DNA of 64,000 nt from Burkholderiales bacterium (GTDB taxonomy: Bacteria > Pseudomonadota > Gammaproteobacteria > Burkholderiales > Burkholderiaceae_C), in NCBI GenBank assembly GCA_947464185.1, contig CANHVY010000020.1, positions 1 to 64,000 on the forward strand, read 5' to 3'. Positions 1 to 10,778 of this stretch are shown piece after piece. Position 1 is the stretch's first letter; every line of letters begins with the position of its first letter. The notes under the pieces were generated by a model, which did not search any database, was not told the origin of the DNA, and saw only the letters and a program-made list of their open reading frames with translations. The translations under genes were made by a program, and so were the position numbers.

Positions 1-1448
<1,448 letters not shown>

Positions 1449-1562
1449 CTAGGCCCGCCAGAGCAGGCCCTCTTGCTTTGTTTTGTCCGTCTGGCTGGAG
1501 CCCACTCTCGGAGGGGGCGCGGGGGAGCACATGGAAAAGCCCTATGAGGATTTGACCAAGGG

Positions 1563-2726
1563 TCATATCCTCATGGGCATCACCACGTACTTGAAACCCG
1601 GCCGGTCGGGTAGGGTGAACAGGGCGCTGGCGTTGCCGTCCTGCAGGTCGATGCGCACCATCTCGGCGTCCATGTTGGCCAGGGCGTCGATGAGATAGGT
1701 GACGTTGAAGCCGATGTCGATGGCGTCACCCTCGTAATCGATCTCGAGTTCTTCCTTGGCCTCTTCCTGCTCGGCGTTGCTGGCGCCGATGCGCAGCAGG
1801 CCGGGCTCGATGTTGACGCGCACGCCCTTGAACTTTTCGCTGGTCAGGATGGCCGCGCGCTGCAGGCTGGCCAGCAGCGGAGCGCGGCCCAGGGTCACGG
1901 AGTTCTTGTGGTTCTTGGGGATGACGCGGTTGTAGTCGGGGAACTTGCCTTCCACGAGCTTGGTGACGAACTCCATGCCCGAGAAGCTGAACTTGGCCTG
2001 GTTGTGGGCGAACTTCATCTCGATGAGGGCCGCAGCAGAACCCTCCTGGCCTGCGCCTTGACCTTGATCGGCAGTAGCTTGCTGGGCATCGGCCTTGAGC
2101 AGCCGCTGCAGTTCCAGCACCGTCTTGCGCGGCAGGATCACCTCCTGGCGTGCGGGCACCTCGGTGTCCAGCGGTGATTGGGCCAGGGCCAGGCGGTGGC
2201 CATCCGTGGCCACCAGCGTCAGCGTCTTGCCTTCGGCGATGAAGAGGATGCCGTTCAGGTAGTACCGGATGTCATGCACCGCCATGGCGAAGTGCACCTG
2301 GTCGATCAGGCCCTTGAGCGTCTTCTGCGGAATGGTGAAGGGCGTGCCGAAATCCACCGATTCATTGACAAGGGGAAAGTCTTCGCTGGGCAGTGTCTGC
2401 AGCGTGAAGCGGCTCTTGCCGCCCTGCAGCGTGAGCTTGCTGCCAGAGGCCGTGAGCGTCACCGTCTGGTCAGCGGGCAGGGTACGCAGGATGTCGATCA
2501 TCTTGCGTGCACCCACCGTGGTGCTGAAGGTGGCTTCCTCGCCGCCCAGGTGAGCGGTGGTGCGCACCTGGATTTCCAGGTCGCTGGTGGTGAACTCCAG
2601 CGCCGAGCCGGTCTTGCGCATCAGCACGTTGGCCAGCACTGGCAGCGTGTGCCGCCGTTCCACGATACCCGCCACCGACTGCAAAGCCGAGAGCACCTGT
2701 TCCTGGGCTGCCTTGAAGACGATCAT
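1563..2726 (-). CDS. dnaN: DNA polymerase III beta sliding clamp
   Basis: This is the ring-shaped processivity clamp that tethers DNA polymerase III to DNA. The 387-residue protein starts MIVFKAAQEQVLSALQ and ends with the family's typical C-terminus ending MPMRI. It is about 20 residues longer than the usual clamp. The excess is a Gln/Ala/Gly-rich insertion at about residues 210-235, probably a surface loop. It lies between dnaA and gyrB on the same strand. The 227-bp gap to dnaA contains several DnaA-box-like sequences, so its transcription may respond to DnaA. Confidence 0.97.
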   Translation of the reverse strand: MIVFKAAQEQVLSALQSVAGIVERRHTLPVLANVLMRKTGSALEFTTSDLEIQVRTTAHLGGEEATFSTTVGARKMIDILRTLPADQTVTLTASGSKLTLQGGKSRFTLQTLPSEDFPLVNESVDFGTPFTIPQKTLKGLIDQVHFAMAVHDIRYYLNGILFIAEGKTLTLVATDGHRLALAQSPLDTEVPARQEVILPRKTVLELQRLLKADAQQATADQGQGAGQEGSAAALIEMKFAHNQAKFSFSGMEFVTKLVEGKFPDYNRVIPKNHKNSVTLGRAPLLASLQRAAILTSEKFKGVRVNIEPGLLRIGASNAEQEEAKEELEIDYEGDAIDIGFNVTYLIDALANMDAEMVRIDLQDGNASALFTLPDRPGFKYVVMPMRI

Positions 2727-2953
2727 GATGTTTTCAATTTATAAGAGTGGTGGTCGTAGTAGGCAGCGGCTGTGCCTGTGGAGAAGGCTATTTTCGCTTG
2801 TTTTTCAAGGGCTTAGCAGGCTCTCAACCCTGTGGATGAACAGGGGTGGAAGCGGGCTGCGATTGGGGACAAATGCCGCTGACGCCCTGGGCTTGTGGAC
2901 AAGTCCAGGCTTGTCCCAATGCCATCCACAGGCTTGTGCACATGCGGTGTAAC
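2727..2953. other. dnaN-dnaA intergenic region with DnaA-box-like motifs; candidate oriC
   Basis: Four 9-mers resembling the DnaA box (consensus TTATCCACA) occur in about 155 bp: TGTGGAGAA at 2777-2785, TGTGGATGA at 2831-2839, TGTGGACAA at 2894-2902 (all reverse orientation) and CCATCCACA at 2922-2930. The first three differ from consensus at one base, the last at two internal/5' positions. An AT-richer patch (TTTTCAATTTATAAG) lies next to dnaN at about 2731-2745 and may serve as its promoter or as part of an unwinding element. Clustered boxes beside dnaA are typical of bacterial origins. Which side of dnaA is the true origin cannot be settled by reading alone. Confidence 0.5.
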
Positions 2954-4477
2954 TCAGCCCTTGAGTGTCTGTTCCAGCACGTGCAGTTGCTGGTTCAGCT
3001 CGGTGTTCTTGGTGCGGTCACCGGCCACCTTGCGCACGGCGTGCAGCACGGTGGTGTGGTCGCGCCCCCCGAACAGCTCGCCGATCTCGGGCAGGCTCTT
3101 CTTGGTCATCTCCTTGGCCAGGTACATGGCCACCTGGCGCGGATGGGCGATGCTGGCGGGCCGCTTCTTGGAGTACATGTCCGCGACCTTGATCTTGTAG
3201 AAATCCGCCACGGTCTTCTGGATGTTTTCCACCGAGATCTGGCGGTTCTGGATCGACAGCAGATCGCGCAGCGCTTCGCGGGCCACGCCGATGTGCACCT
3301 CCTTGTGCGAGAAGCGTGCATAGGCCAGCACCTTGCGCAGGGCGCCTTCCAGTTCCCGCACGTTGGCGCGCACGTTCTTGGCGATGAAGAAGGCCACGTC
3401 TTCCGGCATCACCGTGCCTTCAGCTGCGGCCTTGCGGATGAGGATGGCCACGCGCATCTCCAGCTCCGGCGGCTCAATGGCCACCGTCAGCCCGGCGTCG
3501 AAGCGTGAGGTCAGGCGCTCGTCGATGTCGGCCAGCCCCTTGGGATAGGTGTCGCTGGTCATGATGATGTGCGCGCGCTTGGCCAGCAGCGCTTCGAAGG
3601 TGTTGAAGAACTCCTCCTGGGTGCGTTCCTTGCCGGCGAAGAATTGCACGTCGTCGATCAGCAGCAGGTCCAGCTGGTGGTACTTGGCTTTCAGCTCATC
3701 AAAGGTCTTGCGCTGGTAGTTCTTCACCACATCGCTGATGAACTGTTCGGCGTGCAGGTACAGCACGCGGGCCGAAGGCCTGTCGGCCAGCAGGGCGTTG
3801 CCCACGGCGTGCACCAGGTGGGTCTTGCCCAGGCCCACGCCGCCGTAGATGAACAGTGGGTTGTACATGACCCCGGGTGCGCCAGCCACGTGCAGGGCGG
3901 CGGTTCGGGCCATCTGGTTGGCACGGCCCGCCACCAGCGTGTCGAAGGTCAGCGAGATGTTGAGCTTGTGGGTGGTGGACGCAGGGGCCAACGAAGGCAA
4001 AAAGGCCGCGGAACCGCTGGAACCTTCGCGGGTGCCAGTGCGCGCCGCCGCCGAACCCTCGATGGACGACAAGGCGCTCTCGACCAGGGTGCCGGCGGCT
4101 ACGGGCAGGCCCGACGACGGACCGGAACCGCTGCCGTCCGGCGCCAGGCGCAAGGAGGTGGCGGCGCGGTGCGCACGGTGGGCCTGCAGGGGCATGCTGC
4201 CTTGCTGCGTGGACTCGCGTGTGGCCAGTGCCAGTTCCAGTTGCACCGGCATTTTCGCCAGTTCGCTCAGCACGGTCTCGATGCGGCTGGCGTACTGGTT
4301 GCGAATCCAGTCGAGCATGAAGCGGTTGGGGGCGCGCAGGGCCACGCGTGTGCTGGCGCCGTCCTCGGCCACCGTCACTTGCGGCACGGGCAGGGGGCGA
4401 ATCCAGGTGTTGAACTGCTGCGCTGGCAGTTCGGCAGCCAGGCGTTCACGGCCCAGCGTCCAGAGGTCGGTCGTCAT
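2954..4477 (-). CDS. dnaA: chromosomal replication initiator DnaA
   Basis: DnaA is the AAA+ protein that binds DnaA boxes and melts the origin. I place the start at the ATG of MTTDLWTLG (4475-4477), which gives 507 residues. An in-frame upstream ATG would add 15 residues unlike the family. Domain I ([10 protein letters not shown]) is followed by a long Ser/Gly-rich linker, about residues 100-175. The AAA+ core has Walker [10 protein letters not shown] near 212-220 and Walker B LLIDDVQF. Domain IV near 468 carries the DnaA signature [16 protein letters not shown] DnaA-box-like TTTTCCACA (reverse, 4480-4488) abuts the start codon, suggesting autoregulation. Confidence 0.98.
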   Translation of the reverse strand: MTTDLWTLGRERLAAELPAQQFNTWIRPLPVPQVTVAEDGASTRVALRAPNRFMLDWIRNQYASRIETVLSELAKMPVQLELALATRESTQQGSMPLQAHRAHRAATSLRLAPDGSGSGPSSGLPVAAGTLVESALSSIEGSAAARTGTREGSSGSAAFLPSLAPASTTHKLNISLTFDTLVAGRANQMARTAALHVAGAPGVMYNPLFIYGGVGLGKTHLVHAVGNALLADRPSARVLYLHAEQFISDVVKNYQRKTFDELKAKYHQLDLLLIDDVQFFAGKERTQEEFFNTFEALLAKRAHIIMTSDTYPKGLADIDERLTSRFDAGLTVAIEPPELEMRVAILIRKAAAEGTVMPEDVAFFIAKNVRANVRELEGALRKVLAYARFSHKEVHIGVAREALRDLLSIQNRQISVENIQKTVADFYKIKVADMYSKKRPASIAHPRQVAMYLAKEMTKKSLPEIGELFGGRDHTTVLHAVRKVAGDRTKNTELNQQLHVLEQTLKG

Positions 4478-4540
4478 CTTGTGGAAAAGTCTCTCGGCGG
4501 ATGCCCGGAAAACAGGCTCCAAGGGCTGCGCGGGCCACAG

Positions 4541-4549
4541 TTATCCACA
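4541..4549 (+). other. perfect DnaA box upstream of dnaA
   Basis: The sequence TTATCCACA matches the consensus DnaA box exactly. It lies 64 bp upstream of the dnaA start, in the divergent dnaA/rpmH region. With the near-match at 4480-4488 it could form an autoregulatory site or part of the replication origin. Confidence 0.7.
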
Positions 4550-4602
4550 ATCTTCGACCGTCCGTCAAGACCCGCCAGAGCCCCGGAACATGGTCCAAGT
4601 GT

Positions 4603-4630
4603 TTGAGACACAAGGGTTTTTGGATATGAT
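4603..4630 (+). promoter_or_regulatory. putative sigma-70 promoter of rpmH
   Basis: TTGAGA (4603-4608) and TATGAT (4625-4630) are separated by 16 bp, a good match to a vegetative promoter. It lies about 65 bp upstream of the rpmH coding start and would drive the rpmH-rnpA-yidD-yidC block. This is sequence inspection only; no start site is known. Confidence 0.55.
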
Positions 4631-4698
4631 CGCGGGTTTCCCGAATTTCGGGACCCATTCAACTTTCCTTCCGAAGAAGCGGCGAGTCCATCATGGCC

Positions 4699-4836
4699 AT
4701 GAAGCGTACCTACCAACCGTCCAAGACCCGCCGGGCCCGCACGCACGGCTTTCTGGTGCGCATGAAGACGCGCGGCGGCCGTGCTGTCATCAATGCGCGC
4801 CGGGCCAAGGGCCGCAAGCGTCTTTCCCAGGTCTGA
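4699..4836 (+). CDS. rpmH: 50S ribosomal protein L34
   Basis: L34 is a small basic protein of the large ribosomal subunit. The product is 45 residues, begins [10 protein letters not shown] and continues [18 protein letters not shown], the family hallmark. I chose the ATG at 4699 because nearly all L34 proteins begin MKRT. An ATG two codons earlier (4693) has better spacing to a GGCGAG ribosome-binding-like sequence and could be the real start. It is too short for many gene finders. It is first in the rightward rpmH-rnpA-yidD-yidC block, diverging from dnaA. Confidence 0.95.
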   Translation: MKRTYQPSKTRRARTHGFLVRMKTRGGRAVINARRAKGRKRLSQV

Positions 4837-4944
4837 CCTGCACGCCCTGGCCTGCAGGACAGGTTCCACCAGCGTTTGGGTCGAGCGCTCTGCGGTCGCA
4901 GGACGCGCTTGCACCACCCAACGCTGTTCACCACGCTGCACGCC

Positions 4945-5451
4945 ATGATCGGCCGTCTCGTCCAGGCCGCCGATTTCAAGCGGCTCCTGTCGGTGCCGCC
5001 AGTGTTCAAGAGTGCCCACTTCGCCGTCCATCACCTGGTGGATGCTCCCGAGCGACCGTCTTTCGCGCGCAAGACGGGAGGCGAAGCGAAGTTATCCACA
5101 GGTCATGAACCTGTCTGTCCACAGCCTGTGGATGAGTCTCAGGGAAACCCCCATGAGGAAAGTCCTGACCCGGGTTTTCCAAGGTGGTTGGGGTGTGTGG
5201 TCCCCAAGCGGCACGCCCGGCGCGCCGTGACCCGCAACCTCGTCAAGCGACAGATCTACGCAGCGGCTGAGCGCGTGCAGGCCGGCTTGCCGGGGGGCCT
5301 GTGGCTGGTGCGCCTGCGTCAGCCTTTCGCGGTGACAACCTTTCCTTCGGCCGCCTCTCAGGCCTTGCGTGAGGCCGCCAGAGGCGAACTCGACCGGCTG
5401 TTTCAGAAGGCTGCGCGCCGCCCCGAGGTGGTGGTGCGGGTGGCGCCGTGA
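4945..5451 (+). CDS. rnpA: ribonuclease P protein component
   Basis: RnpA binds RNase P RNA and helps process the 5' ends of tRNA precursors. I place the start at ATG 4945 (MIGRLVQAADFKRLL), giving 168 residues against about 120 in E. coli. The RNR signature is present as RRAVTRNLVKRQ. The extra length is a low-complexity insertion between the first beta strand (HFAVHHL) and the CVVPKRHARR segment. That insertion carries a perfect DnaA box and a second near-match in its DNA (see findings). The gene ends in GTGA, overlapping the yidD start by 4 bp, so the two are translationally coupled. Confidence 0.93.
   Translation: MIGRLVQAADFKRLLSVPPVFKSAHFAVHHLVDAPERPSFARKTGGEAKLSTGHEPVCPQPVDESQGNPHEESPDPGFPRWLGCVVPKRHARRAVTRNLVKRQIYAAAERVQAGLPGGLWLVRLRQPFAVTTFPSAASQALREAARGELDRLFQKAARRPEVVVRVAP
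5092..5135. other. DnaA-box-like cluster inside rnpA
   Basis: Within the rnpA-specific insertion lie TTATCCACA (5092-5100, exact consensus), CTGTCCACA (5115-5123) and TGTGGATGA (5127-5135, reverse, one mismatch). They fall in 44 bp, close to the exact box upstream of dnaA. They may extend an origin or titrate DnaA. The codons they form are compatible with a disordered loop. Confidence 0.5.
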
Positions 5452-5867
5452 GTTCCGCCTTCCAGAAGACGCTGGCCGCCCTGGCCGACAGCCCGCGGAT
5501 GCTGATGGTGGCTGTGGTCAAGGGATACCGGCTGCTGCTCAAGCCTTGGCTGGGCAACGCCTGTCGTTTCGAGCCCACCTGTTCTCAGTACGCGCTCACG
5601 GCCCTTGAAAGACATGGTGCAATCGCAGGCGGCAGCCTGGCGGCAGGGCGCCTGTTGCGCTGTCATCCCTGGTGTGAGGGCGGCTGTGACGACGTGCCGG
5701 CGCAGCCACCGGCCCTGTTCACCCGCCTGGGCTTGACCGGCCGCGTTCACACGCTGCCGGGCGCTCCCGAGGCCGCTCCCGCTTTCAGTGTGTCCACGGC
5801 GCAGCCTCGGCCCGCCGCCAAGTCTTCCGAATCTTCTTCGTTGTCTGCTCAGGAACCCGCTCCATGA
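5448..5867 (+). CDS. yidD: membrane protein insertion efficiency factor YidD
   Basis: YidD is a small membrane-associated protein that assists YidC-dependent insertion. The conserved core CRFEPTCSQYALTALERHG, followed by LLRCHPWCEGG and DDVP, is unmistakable. The GTG at 5448 overlaps the rnpA stop (GTGA) and is the likely start for 139 residues; internal ATGs at 5499 and 5505 would give a more usual N-terminus. The C-terminal 50 residues are Pro/Ala/Ser-rich and longer than in E. coli. Its stop overlaps the yidC start in ATGA, so rnpA, yidD and yidC are coupled. Confidence 0.92.
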   Translation: MSSAFQKTLAALADSPRMLMVAVVKGYRLLLKPWLGNACRFEPTCSQYALTALERHGAIAGGSLAAGRLLRCHPWCEGGCDDVPAQPPALFTRLGLTGRVHTLPGAPEAAPAFSVSTAQPRPAAKSSESSSLSAQEPAP

Positions 5868-7582
5868 CCGATATGCGCCGCACCCTGCTGTGGGTGGTTT
5901 TCACGATGTCGCTCGTTCTGCTGTGGGACGCCTGGAACAAGCACACAGGCCAGCCGTCCATCTTCGGTGCGCCGGCACCCAAGCCGGTGGCCTCGGCGCC
6001 GCCCACGCCCGCGACGGGGCAGCCCCACGCGCCCGCGGTGGTGCCTTCAGCCCAGCCCGCCGCCCCAGGGGCTGCCGGGGTGCCGGCGCCTACCGCAGCC
6101 GGTACCGCAGCGGCACCCGCGGCCGTGCCCAACGCTCCCCTGTTGGCCACCGAGCAGGTGACCATCACCACCGACGTCGTCAAGGCCACCTTCGACACCG
6201 TCGGCGGCAGCCTGGTGCGCCTGGAACTGCTCAAGCACACCGACCAGAACGACACCTCGCGCAACGTGCTGCTGTTCGATCAGAGCCCGAAGCGCCTGTA
6301 CCTGGCCCAGACCGGCCTCATCACGAGCCAGGCGGGTGTTCAACTGCCCAACCACCTCACGGCCATGAAGGTGTTGACCAGCGAGCGCACGCTCGCCGCC
6401 GGCGCTGCGCAGATCGAGCTGAAGCTGGAGTCTCCCGCCATCGACGGGCGGCGCCTGGTCAAGACCTACACCTTCAAGCGCGGCGACTACGTGGTGGGCG
6501 TGAAGCACGAGGTCTTCAACGAGGGCAGCGCCCCGGTCAGCCCGCAGCTGTACCTGCAACTGGCGCGTGACGGCAACCCGCCCGAGGGCGAGTCCGCGTT
6601 CTACTTCACCTTCACCGGGCCGGCCGTCTACACCGAGGCCAGCAAGTTCACCAAGGTGGACTTCAAGGACATTGAAAAGGGCAAGGCCAGCCACGACAAG
6701 GCCGCCGACAACGGCTGGGTGGCGATGGTGCAGCACTACTTCGCCTCGGCCTGGCTCTTGCCCGAGAAGGTGCAGCGCGAGTTCCGCACCGCCAAGGTGG
6801 CCGACAACCACTTCAGCATCGCCATGGTGGTGCCCCTGGGCGAGGTGGCACCTGGCGCCAGCAAGGCCTTCGAGAGCCGGCTGTTTGCCGGCCCGCAGGA
6901 AGAACACAAGCTGGCCGCGTTGGCGCCGGGGCTGGAACTGGTAAAGGATTACGGCTGGTTCACCGTGCTGGCCAAGCCCTTGTTCTGGCTGCTGGACCAG
7001 CTCTACGACCTGCTGGGCAACTGGGGCTGGGCCATCGTGGCGCTGGTCTTCCTGCTGAAGGCCGCGTTCTACTGGCTCAACGCCAGCGCCTACAAGTCGA
7101 TGGCCAAGATGAAGGCCATCAACCCGCGCGTGATGGAAATGCGCGAGCGCTTGAAGGACAAGCCGCAGCAGATGCAGCAGGAAATGATGCGCATGTACCG
7201 CGAGGAGAAGGTCAACCCGCTGGGCGGCTGCCTGCCCATCGTGGCGCAGATGCCCTTCTTCATTGCGCTGTACTGGGTGCTCTTGTCCAGCGTGGAAATG
7301 CGCCAGGCGCCGTGGATCGGCTGGATCACCGACCTGGCGGTGAAGGACCCCTGGTTCATCCTGCCGCTGCTGATGACGGCCTCCAGCCTGTTGCAGACCT
7401 GGCTGAACCCCACGCCGCCTGACCCGCTGCAGGCCAAGCTGATGTGGATCATGCCGCTGGCGTTCTCGTTCATGTTCTTCTTCTTCCCCGCCGGCCTGGT
7501 GCTGTACTGGCTGACGAACAACATCTTGTCGATTGCGCAGCAGTGGTTCATCAACAAGCGGCTGGGGGTGCTGGGGAAGTAG
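5864..7582 (+). CDS. yidC: membrane protein insertase YidC
   Basis: YidC inserts and folds inner-membrane proteins, alone or with SecYEG. The 572-residue product has an N-terminal membrane segment (LLWVVFTMSLVLLWDAW), then a Pro/Ala-rich linker to about residue 90. The large periplasmic P1 domain spans about 95-350. The C-terminal 60-kDa insertase core has five membrane segments and includes the QMPFFIALYWVL and GLVLYWLTNN motifs. Length and layout match Gram-negative YidC. The start ATG overlaps the yidD stop. Transcription probably comes from the rpmH promoter. Confidence 0.97.
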   Translation: MTDMRRTLLWVVFTMSLVLLWDAWNKHTGQPSIFGAPAPKPVASAPPTPATGQPHAPAVVPSAQPAAPGAAGVPAPTAAGTAAAPAAVPNAPLLATEQVTITTDVVKATFDTVGGSLVRLELLKHTDQNDTSRNVLLFDQSPKRLYLAQTGLITSQAGVQLPNHLTAMKVLTSERTLAAGAAQIELKLESPAIDGRRLVKTYTFKRGDYVVGVKHEVFNEGSAPVSPQLYLQLARDGNPPEGESAFYFTFTGPAVYTEASKFTKVDFKDIEKGKASHDKAADNGWVAMVQHYFASAWLLPEKVQREFRTAKVADNHFSIAMVVPLGEVAPGASKAFESRLFAGPQEEHKLAALAPGLELVKDYGWFTVLAKPLFWLLDQLYDLLGNWGWAIVALVFLLKAAFYWLNASAYKSMAKMKAINPRVMEMRERLKDKPQQMQQEMMRMYREEKVNPLGGCLPIVAQMPFFIALYWVLLSSVEMRQAPWIGWITDLAVKDPWFILPLLMTASSLLQTWLNPTPPDPLQAKLMWIMPLAFSFMFFFFPAGLVLYWLTNNILSIAQQWFINKRLGVLGK

Positions 7583-7937
7583 CCGGGGACGCGGCGCCTG
7601 TCGGGCAAAGAAGCGGGCCGGGCCGTGAGATGCGTCACGCCCTGAAGACCTCATCACGCGCGCAGTCCCTTGCTCTGTCCGACGCAGGGGCGCAATATGC
7701 AGGCATGCGGGTCGACCCGGCTGTCACAGGCCGGCTCAGGAGCCGGACGTCCTGGTCAACGGAACGCCGGGACGCGCTCCAACCCGCGCCATACACCGCC
7801 ATCCAGCTTCTTCGACGCCCCGCCTTGAGCGGGGCGCGTCGCTTGAGATCCCGCCTTGGGCGTGGAACTTCGCTTCAGCGCCGCCGCTCGCTGGCAGGAG
7901 GCCCTTCTCAGGGCCGCTGTGCCCGCCCGTACACCCG
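7583..7937. other. yidC-mnmE intergenic region with a GC-rich hairpin
   Basis: No convincing gene lies in this 355-bp stretch; open frames here have atypical composition. A perfect 8-bp stem with a 5-nt loop (CGCCCCGC ... GCGGGGCG, 7816-7836) sits about 100 bp before mnmE. It lacks a following T-run, so I do not call it an intrinsic terminator. Confidence 0.5.
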
Positions 7938-9398
7938 ATGACGGATCACACGCTGGCCGCCCGGGACGCCCCCATCATCGCCGTCGCCACGGCCGCGGGG
8001 CGCGGGGCGGTGGGCATCGTGCGCGCTTCGGGCCGTGACCTCTCGCCCCTGATCCATCAGGTATGCGGGCGCTCACTGGCGCCACGACAAGCGACCCTGC
8101 TGGACTTTCAGGACGCGCAGGGCCGGCCCATCGACCGGGGCCTGGCCCTCCACTTCCCCGCCCCGCATTCCTACACCGGCGAGGACGTGCTGGAGCTGCA
8201 GGCCCACGGCGGGCCGGTGCTGCTGCAGTTGCTGCTGGCGCGCTGCCTGCAGGCCCTGCCCGGGGCGCGGCTGGCGGCGCCAGGCGAGTTCACCGAGCGC
8301 GCCTTTCTCAACGACAAGCTCGACCTGGCCCAGGCCGAGGCCGTGGCCGACCTGATCGATGCCGGCACCGAGGCCGCGGCGCGCTCGGCCGGCCGCGCGC
8401 TGGCCGGGGAGTTCTCCCATCGCGTGGACGCCCTGGCCCAGCGCATCGTGCGCCTGCGCACCCTGGTGGAGGCCACGCTGGACTTCCCCGAGGAGGAGAT
8501 CGATTTCCTGCATCAGGCCGATGCCGCGGTGCAGTTGTCCGGCATCACCGAGGCGCTGTTGGCGCTGCTGGCCACCGCGCGCCAGGGCGCCTTGCTGCGC
8601 GAAGGCCTGCGCGTGGTGATCGCTGGCCAGCCCAACGTGGGCAAGAGCAGCCTGCTGAACGCATTGGCGGGGGCGGAGCTGGCCATCGTCACCCCCATCC
8701 CCGGCACCACGCGCGACCGCGTGAGCGAGTCCATCCAGATCGAAGGGGTGCCCGTGCACGTGACCGACACCGCCGGCCTGCGCCGCGACGAACAGGCGGC
8801 CGACGAGGTGGAGCGCATCGGCATCGGCCGCAGCTGGGACGCCATCCGCTCGGCCGACTGCGTGCTCTTCCTGCACGACCTCACGCGCGCCGGCCGCGAC
8901 GCTGCCTACGACGCCGCCGAGCGCGAGATCGAGGCCAGCCTGCCGCCCGGCGTGAGCGTGATCCAGGTGTGGAACAAGGCGGATGCGGTCAGCCTGTCAA
9001 GCGAAGCACTGCCTGTTCAGATTGCAGGGGATTCGGGCATGAGCACCTTGGCGCCACCAGACGGGCGAGCAGACCGGTCAGGCCCCGAAGGTCTGGCGCT
9101 GTCCGCCCGCACCGGCCAGGGCCTGGAACACCTGCGCCAGGCCTTGCTGCGCACCGCCGGCTGGCAGGCCGCGCCCGAAGGCGTCTTCATCGCCCGCGCC
9201 CGGCACGTGCAGGCCCTGCAGCGCTGCGCGCAGCACCTGGCCCTGGCCCAGGCCCACCTGACCGACAACACCCCAGCCCTGGACCTGCTGGCCGAAGAAC
9301 TTCGCCTGGCCCACCTGGCCCTGGGCGAGATCACCGGTGCCTTCACCGCCGAAGACCTGCTGGGCGAGATCTTCTCGAAGTTCTGCATTGGGAAGTAA
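7938..9398 (+). CDS. mnmE: tRNA modification GTPase MnmE
   Basis: MnmE, with MnmG, modifies U34 of certain tRNAs (carboxymethylaminomethyl addition). The 486-residue protein has an N-terminal tetrahydrofolate-binding domain ([20 protein letters not shown]) and a central helical domain. An embedded G domain has G1 GQPNVGKS at about 230-237, GTTRD near 257, DTAGLR near 277 and NKAD near 347. The C-terminal FCIGK motif, whose Cys is catalytically important, is intact. It is about 30 residues longer than E. coli MnmE because of a variable stretch near 360-395. The start is ATG 7938. Confidence 0.97.
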   Translation: MTDHTLAARDAPIIAVATAAGRGAVGIVRASGRDLSPLIHQVCGRSLAPRQATLLDFQDAQGRPIDRGLALHFPAPHSYTGEDVLELQAHGGPVLLQLLLARCLQALPGARLAAPGEFTERAFLNDKLDLAQAEAVADLIDAGTEAAARSAGRALAGEFSHRVDALAQRIVRLRTLVEATLDFPEEEIDFLHQADAAVQLSGITEALLALLATARQGALLREGLRVVIAGQPNVGKSSLLNALAGAELAIVTPIPGTTRDRVSESIQIEGVPVHVTDTAGLRRDEQAADEVERIGIGRSWDAIRSADCVLFLHDLTRAGRDAAYDAAEREIEASLPPGVSVIQVWNKADAVSLSSEALPVQIAGDSGMSTLAPPDGRADRSGPEGLALSARTGQGLEHLRQALLRTAGWQAAPEGVFIARARHVQALQRCAQHLALAQAHLTDNTPALDLLAEELRLAHLALGEITGAFTAEDLLGEIFSKFCIGK

Positions 9399-9517
9399 GC
9401 GCGGTCTAGTCACTTCACGCGCCGAGCATCCAGAGGACGAGCCCTGACCCGCCGACACGCCCCGCCATTCGAGCCGCCGATCGACCGCCTTCCGGCTGTT
9501 TATACAAAGCTTTGCGA

Positions 9518-9538
9518 GTTTAGTGTGTCAAACTAAAC
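9518..9538. promoter_or_regulatory. inverted repeat upstream of the orphan ATPase gene
   Basis: GTTTAGT (9518-9524) and ACTAAAC (9532-9538) form a perfect 7-bp inverted repeat with a 7-bp spacer. It sits in a locally AT-rich stretch 30 bp before the ATPase gene. This is the layout of a dimeric repressor site overlapping a promoter. The regulator is unknown. Confidence 0.45.
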
Positions 9539-9568
9539 CCTCAAACATCGCTATAAACTGAACTTTGC

Positions 9569-10762
9569 ATGGACTCCATACGGAACCCTTTTGTGCCGGG
9601 CGCGGGCTCGCCACCGGTCGAGCTTGCCGGCCGCGATGCGCTTCTCGAAGAGATGCGGGTGGCGCTTCAGCGTGCCCGCATCGGCAGGCATGCGAAAAGC
9701 GCGATGCTGGTGGGCCTGCGTGGGGTCGGGAAGACCGTCCTGCTGGATCGAATTCGGGGTGACGCCGAGGCGCAAGGCATCCACACGATCCGCATCGAGG
9801 CACCGGAAGGGCGATCACTGCCCGCGATCCTCGCCCCCCAGCTGCGCCAGGCGCTGCTGAGGCTGAGCAACGTCGCCGCAGCCAGGGACTATGCCGTCCG
9901 TGGCCTGCGTGCACTCGCGGGCTTCGCCGGCAAGATGAAGATCAAGTACCAGGATCTGGAGGTCGGCCTGGACTACGAGCCCGAGCCCGGCCTGGCCGAC
10001 AACGGCGATCTGGAGCACGACTTGCAGGCGCTCTTCGAGCAAGTCGGCCGTGCGGCGAAGGCCGCCAGTACAGCTGTGGCGATCTTCATCGACGAACTGC
10101 AATACGTGGCCGAGGACCAGTTGGCCGTGCTTATCACGGCGATGCACCGCGTTGAGCAGCAGCAACTGCCGGTCGTGCTCGTGGGCGCAGGGCTGCCGCA
10201 ACTTCGCGGCCGGATGGGCAACGCGAAGTCCTATGCCGAGCGGCTGTTCAACTTTCCGGAGATCGGCCCTCTTCCGGCGCCGGAGGCCGAGCGAGCCATC
10301 CGCGTGCCGCTGCAGAAAGAAGGGGTGGACATCGACGAGGCCGCGCTCAAGCAGCTGGTCGAGGTGACACGCGGCTATGCCTACTTCCTGCAGCAATGGG
10401 GGTTTCATACCTGGGAGCAGGCGGCGCACTCGCCGATTGGCAGGGACGCCGTCCAGCGTGCGTCGGGCAGCGCCGTAGCGGCGCTGGACGAGAGCTTCTT
10501 CCGTGTGCGCTTCGATCGGCTCACGCCGAAGGAAAAGCGCTACCTGCGCGCGATGGCCGAGCTTGGGCCCGGACCACACCGCTCGGGCGACATTGCGGCC
10601 TGCTACCCCGCCAAGGTCACATCGCTCGCGCCGACGCGCAGCTCACTGATCTCCAAGGGAATGATCTGGAGCCCGAACCACGGTGATACCGCCTACACCG
10701 TACCGATGTTCGACGAGTTCATGAAGCGCATCATGCCCAGCGGCGAGTGGCGTCACGGCTGA
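9569..10762 (+). CDS. Orc1/Cdc6-like AAA ATPase, function unknown
   Basis: The 397-residue protein is a P-loop ATPase of the AAA_16/Orc1-Cdc6-like type. Walker A GLRGVGKT is at 49-56 and Walker B AIFIDELQ at about 171-178. A sensor-like VLVGAGLPQLRG segment follows. A C-terminal winged-helix-like region begins after about 310 (DRLTPKEKRYLRAMAEL). There is no signal peptide or membrane segment. Homologous orphan ATPases are scattered through bacteria, often on mobile or accessory DNA, without a settled role. It stands alone behind an AT-rich promoter region with an inverted repeat and converges on the thioredoxin-like gene only 16 bp downstream. No partner gene is evident. Confidence 0.8.
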   Translation: MDSIRNPFVPGAGSPPVELAGRDALLEEMRVALQRARIGRHAKSAMLVGLRGVGKTVLLDRIRGDAEAQGIHTIRIEAPEGRSLPAILAPQLRQALLRLSNVAAARDYAVRGLRALAGFAGKMKIKYQDLEVGLDYEPEPGLADNGDLEHDLQALFEQVGRAAKAASTAVAIFIDELQYVAEDQLAVLITAMHRVEQQQLPVVLVGAGLPQLRGRMGNAKSYAERLFNFPEIGPLPAPEAERAIRVPLQKEGVDIDEAALKQLVEVTRGYAYFLQQWGFHTWEQAAHSPIGRDAVQRASGSAVAALDESFFRVRFDRLTPKEKRYLRAMAELGPGPHRSGDIAACYPAKVTSLAPTRSSLISKGMIWSPNHGDTAYTVPMFDEFMKRIMPSGEWRHG

Positions 10763-10778
10763 ACCGACAGCGCACCCC

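Noticed and set aside
7816..7836. Perfect GC hairpin as rho-independent terminator of yidC
   Set aside because: No T-run follows on either strand, and it lies 230 bp after yidC; kept only as a structural note.
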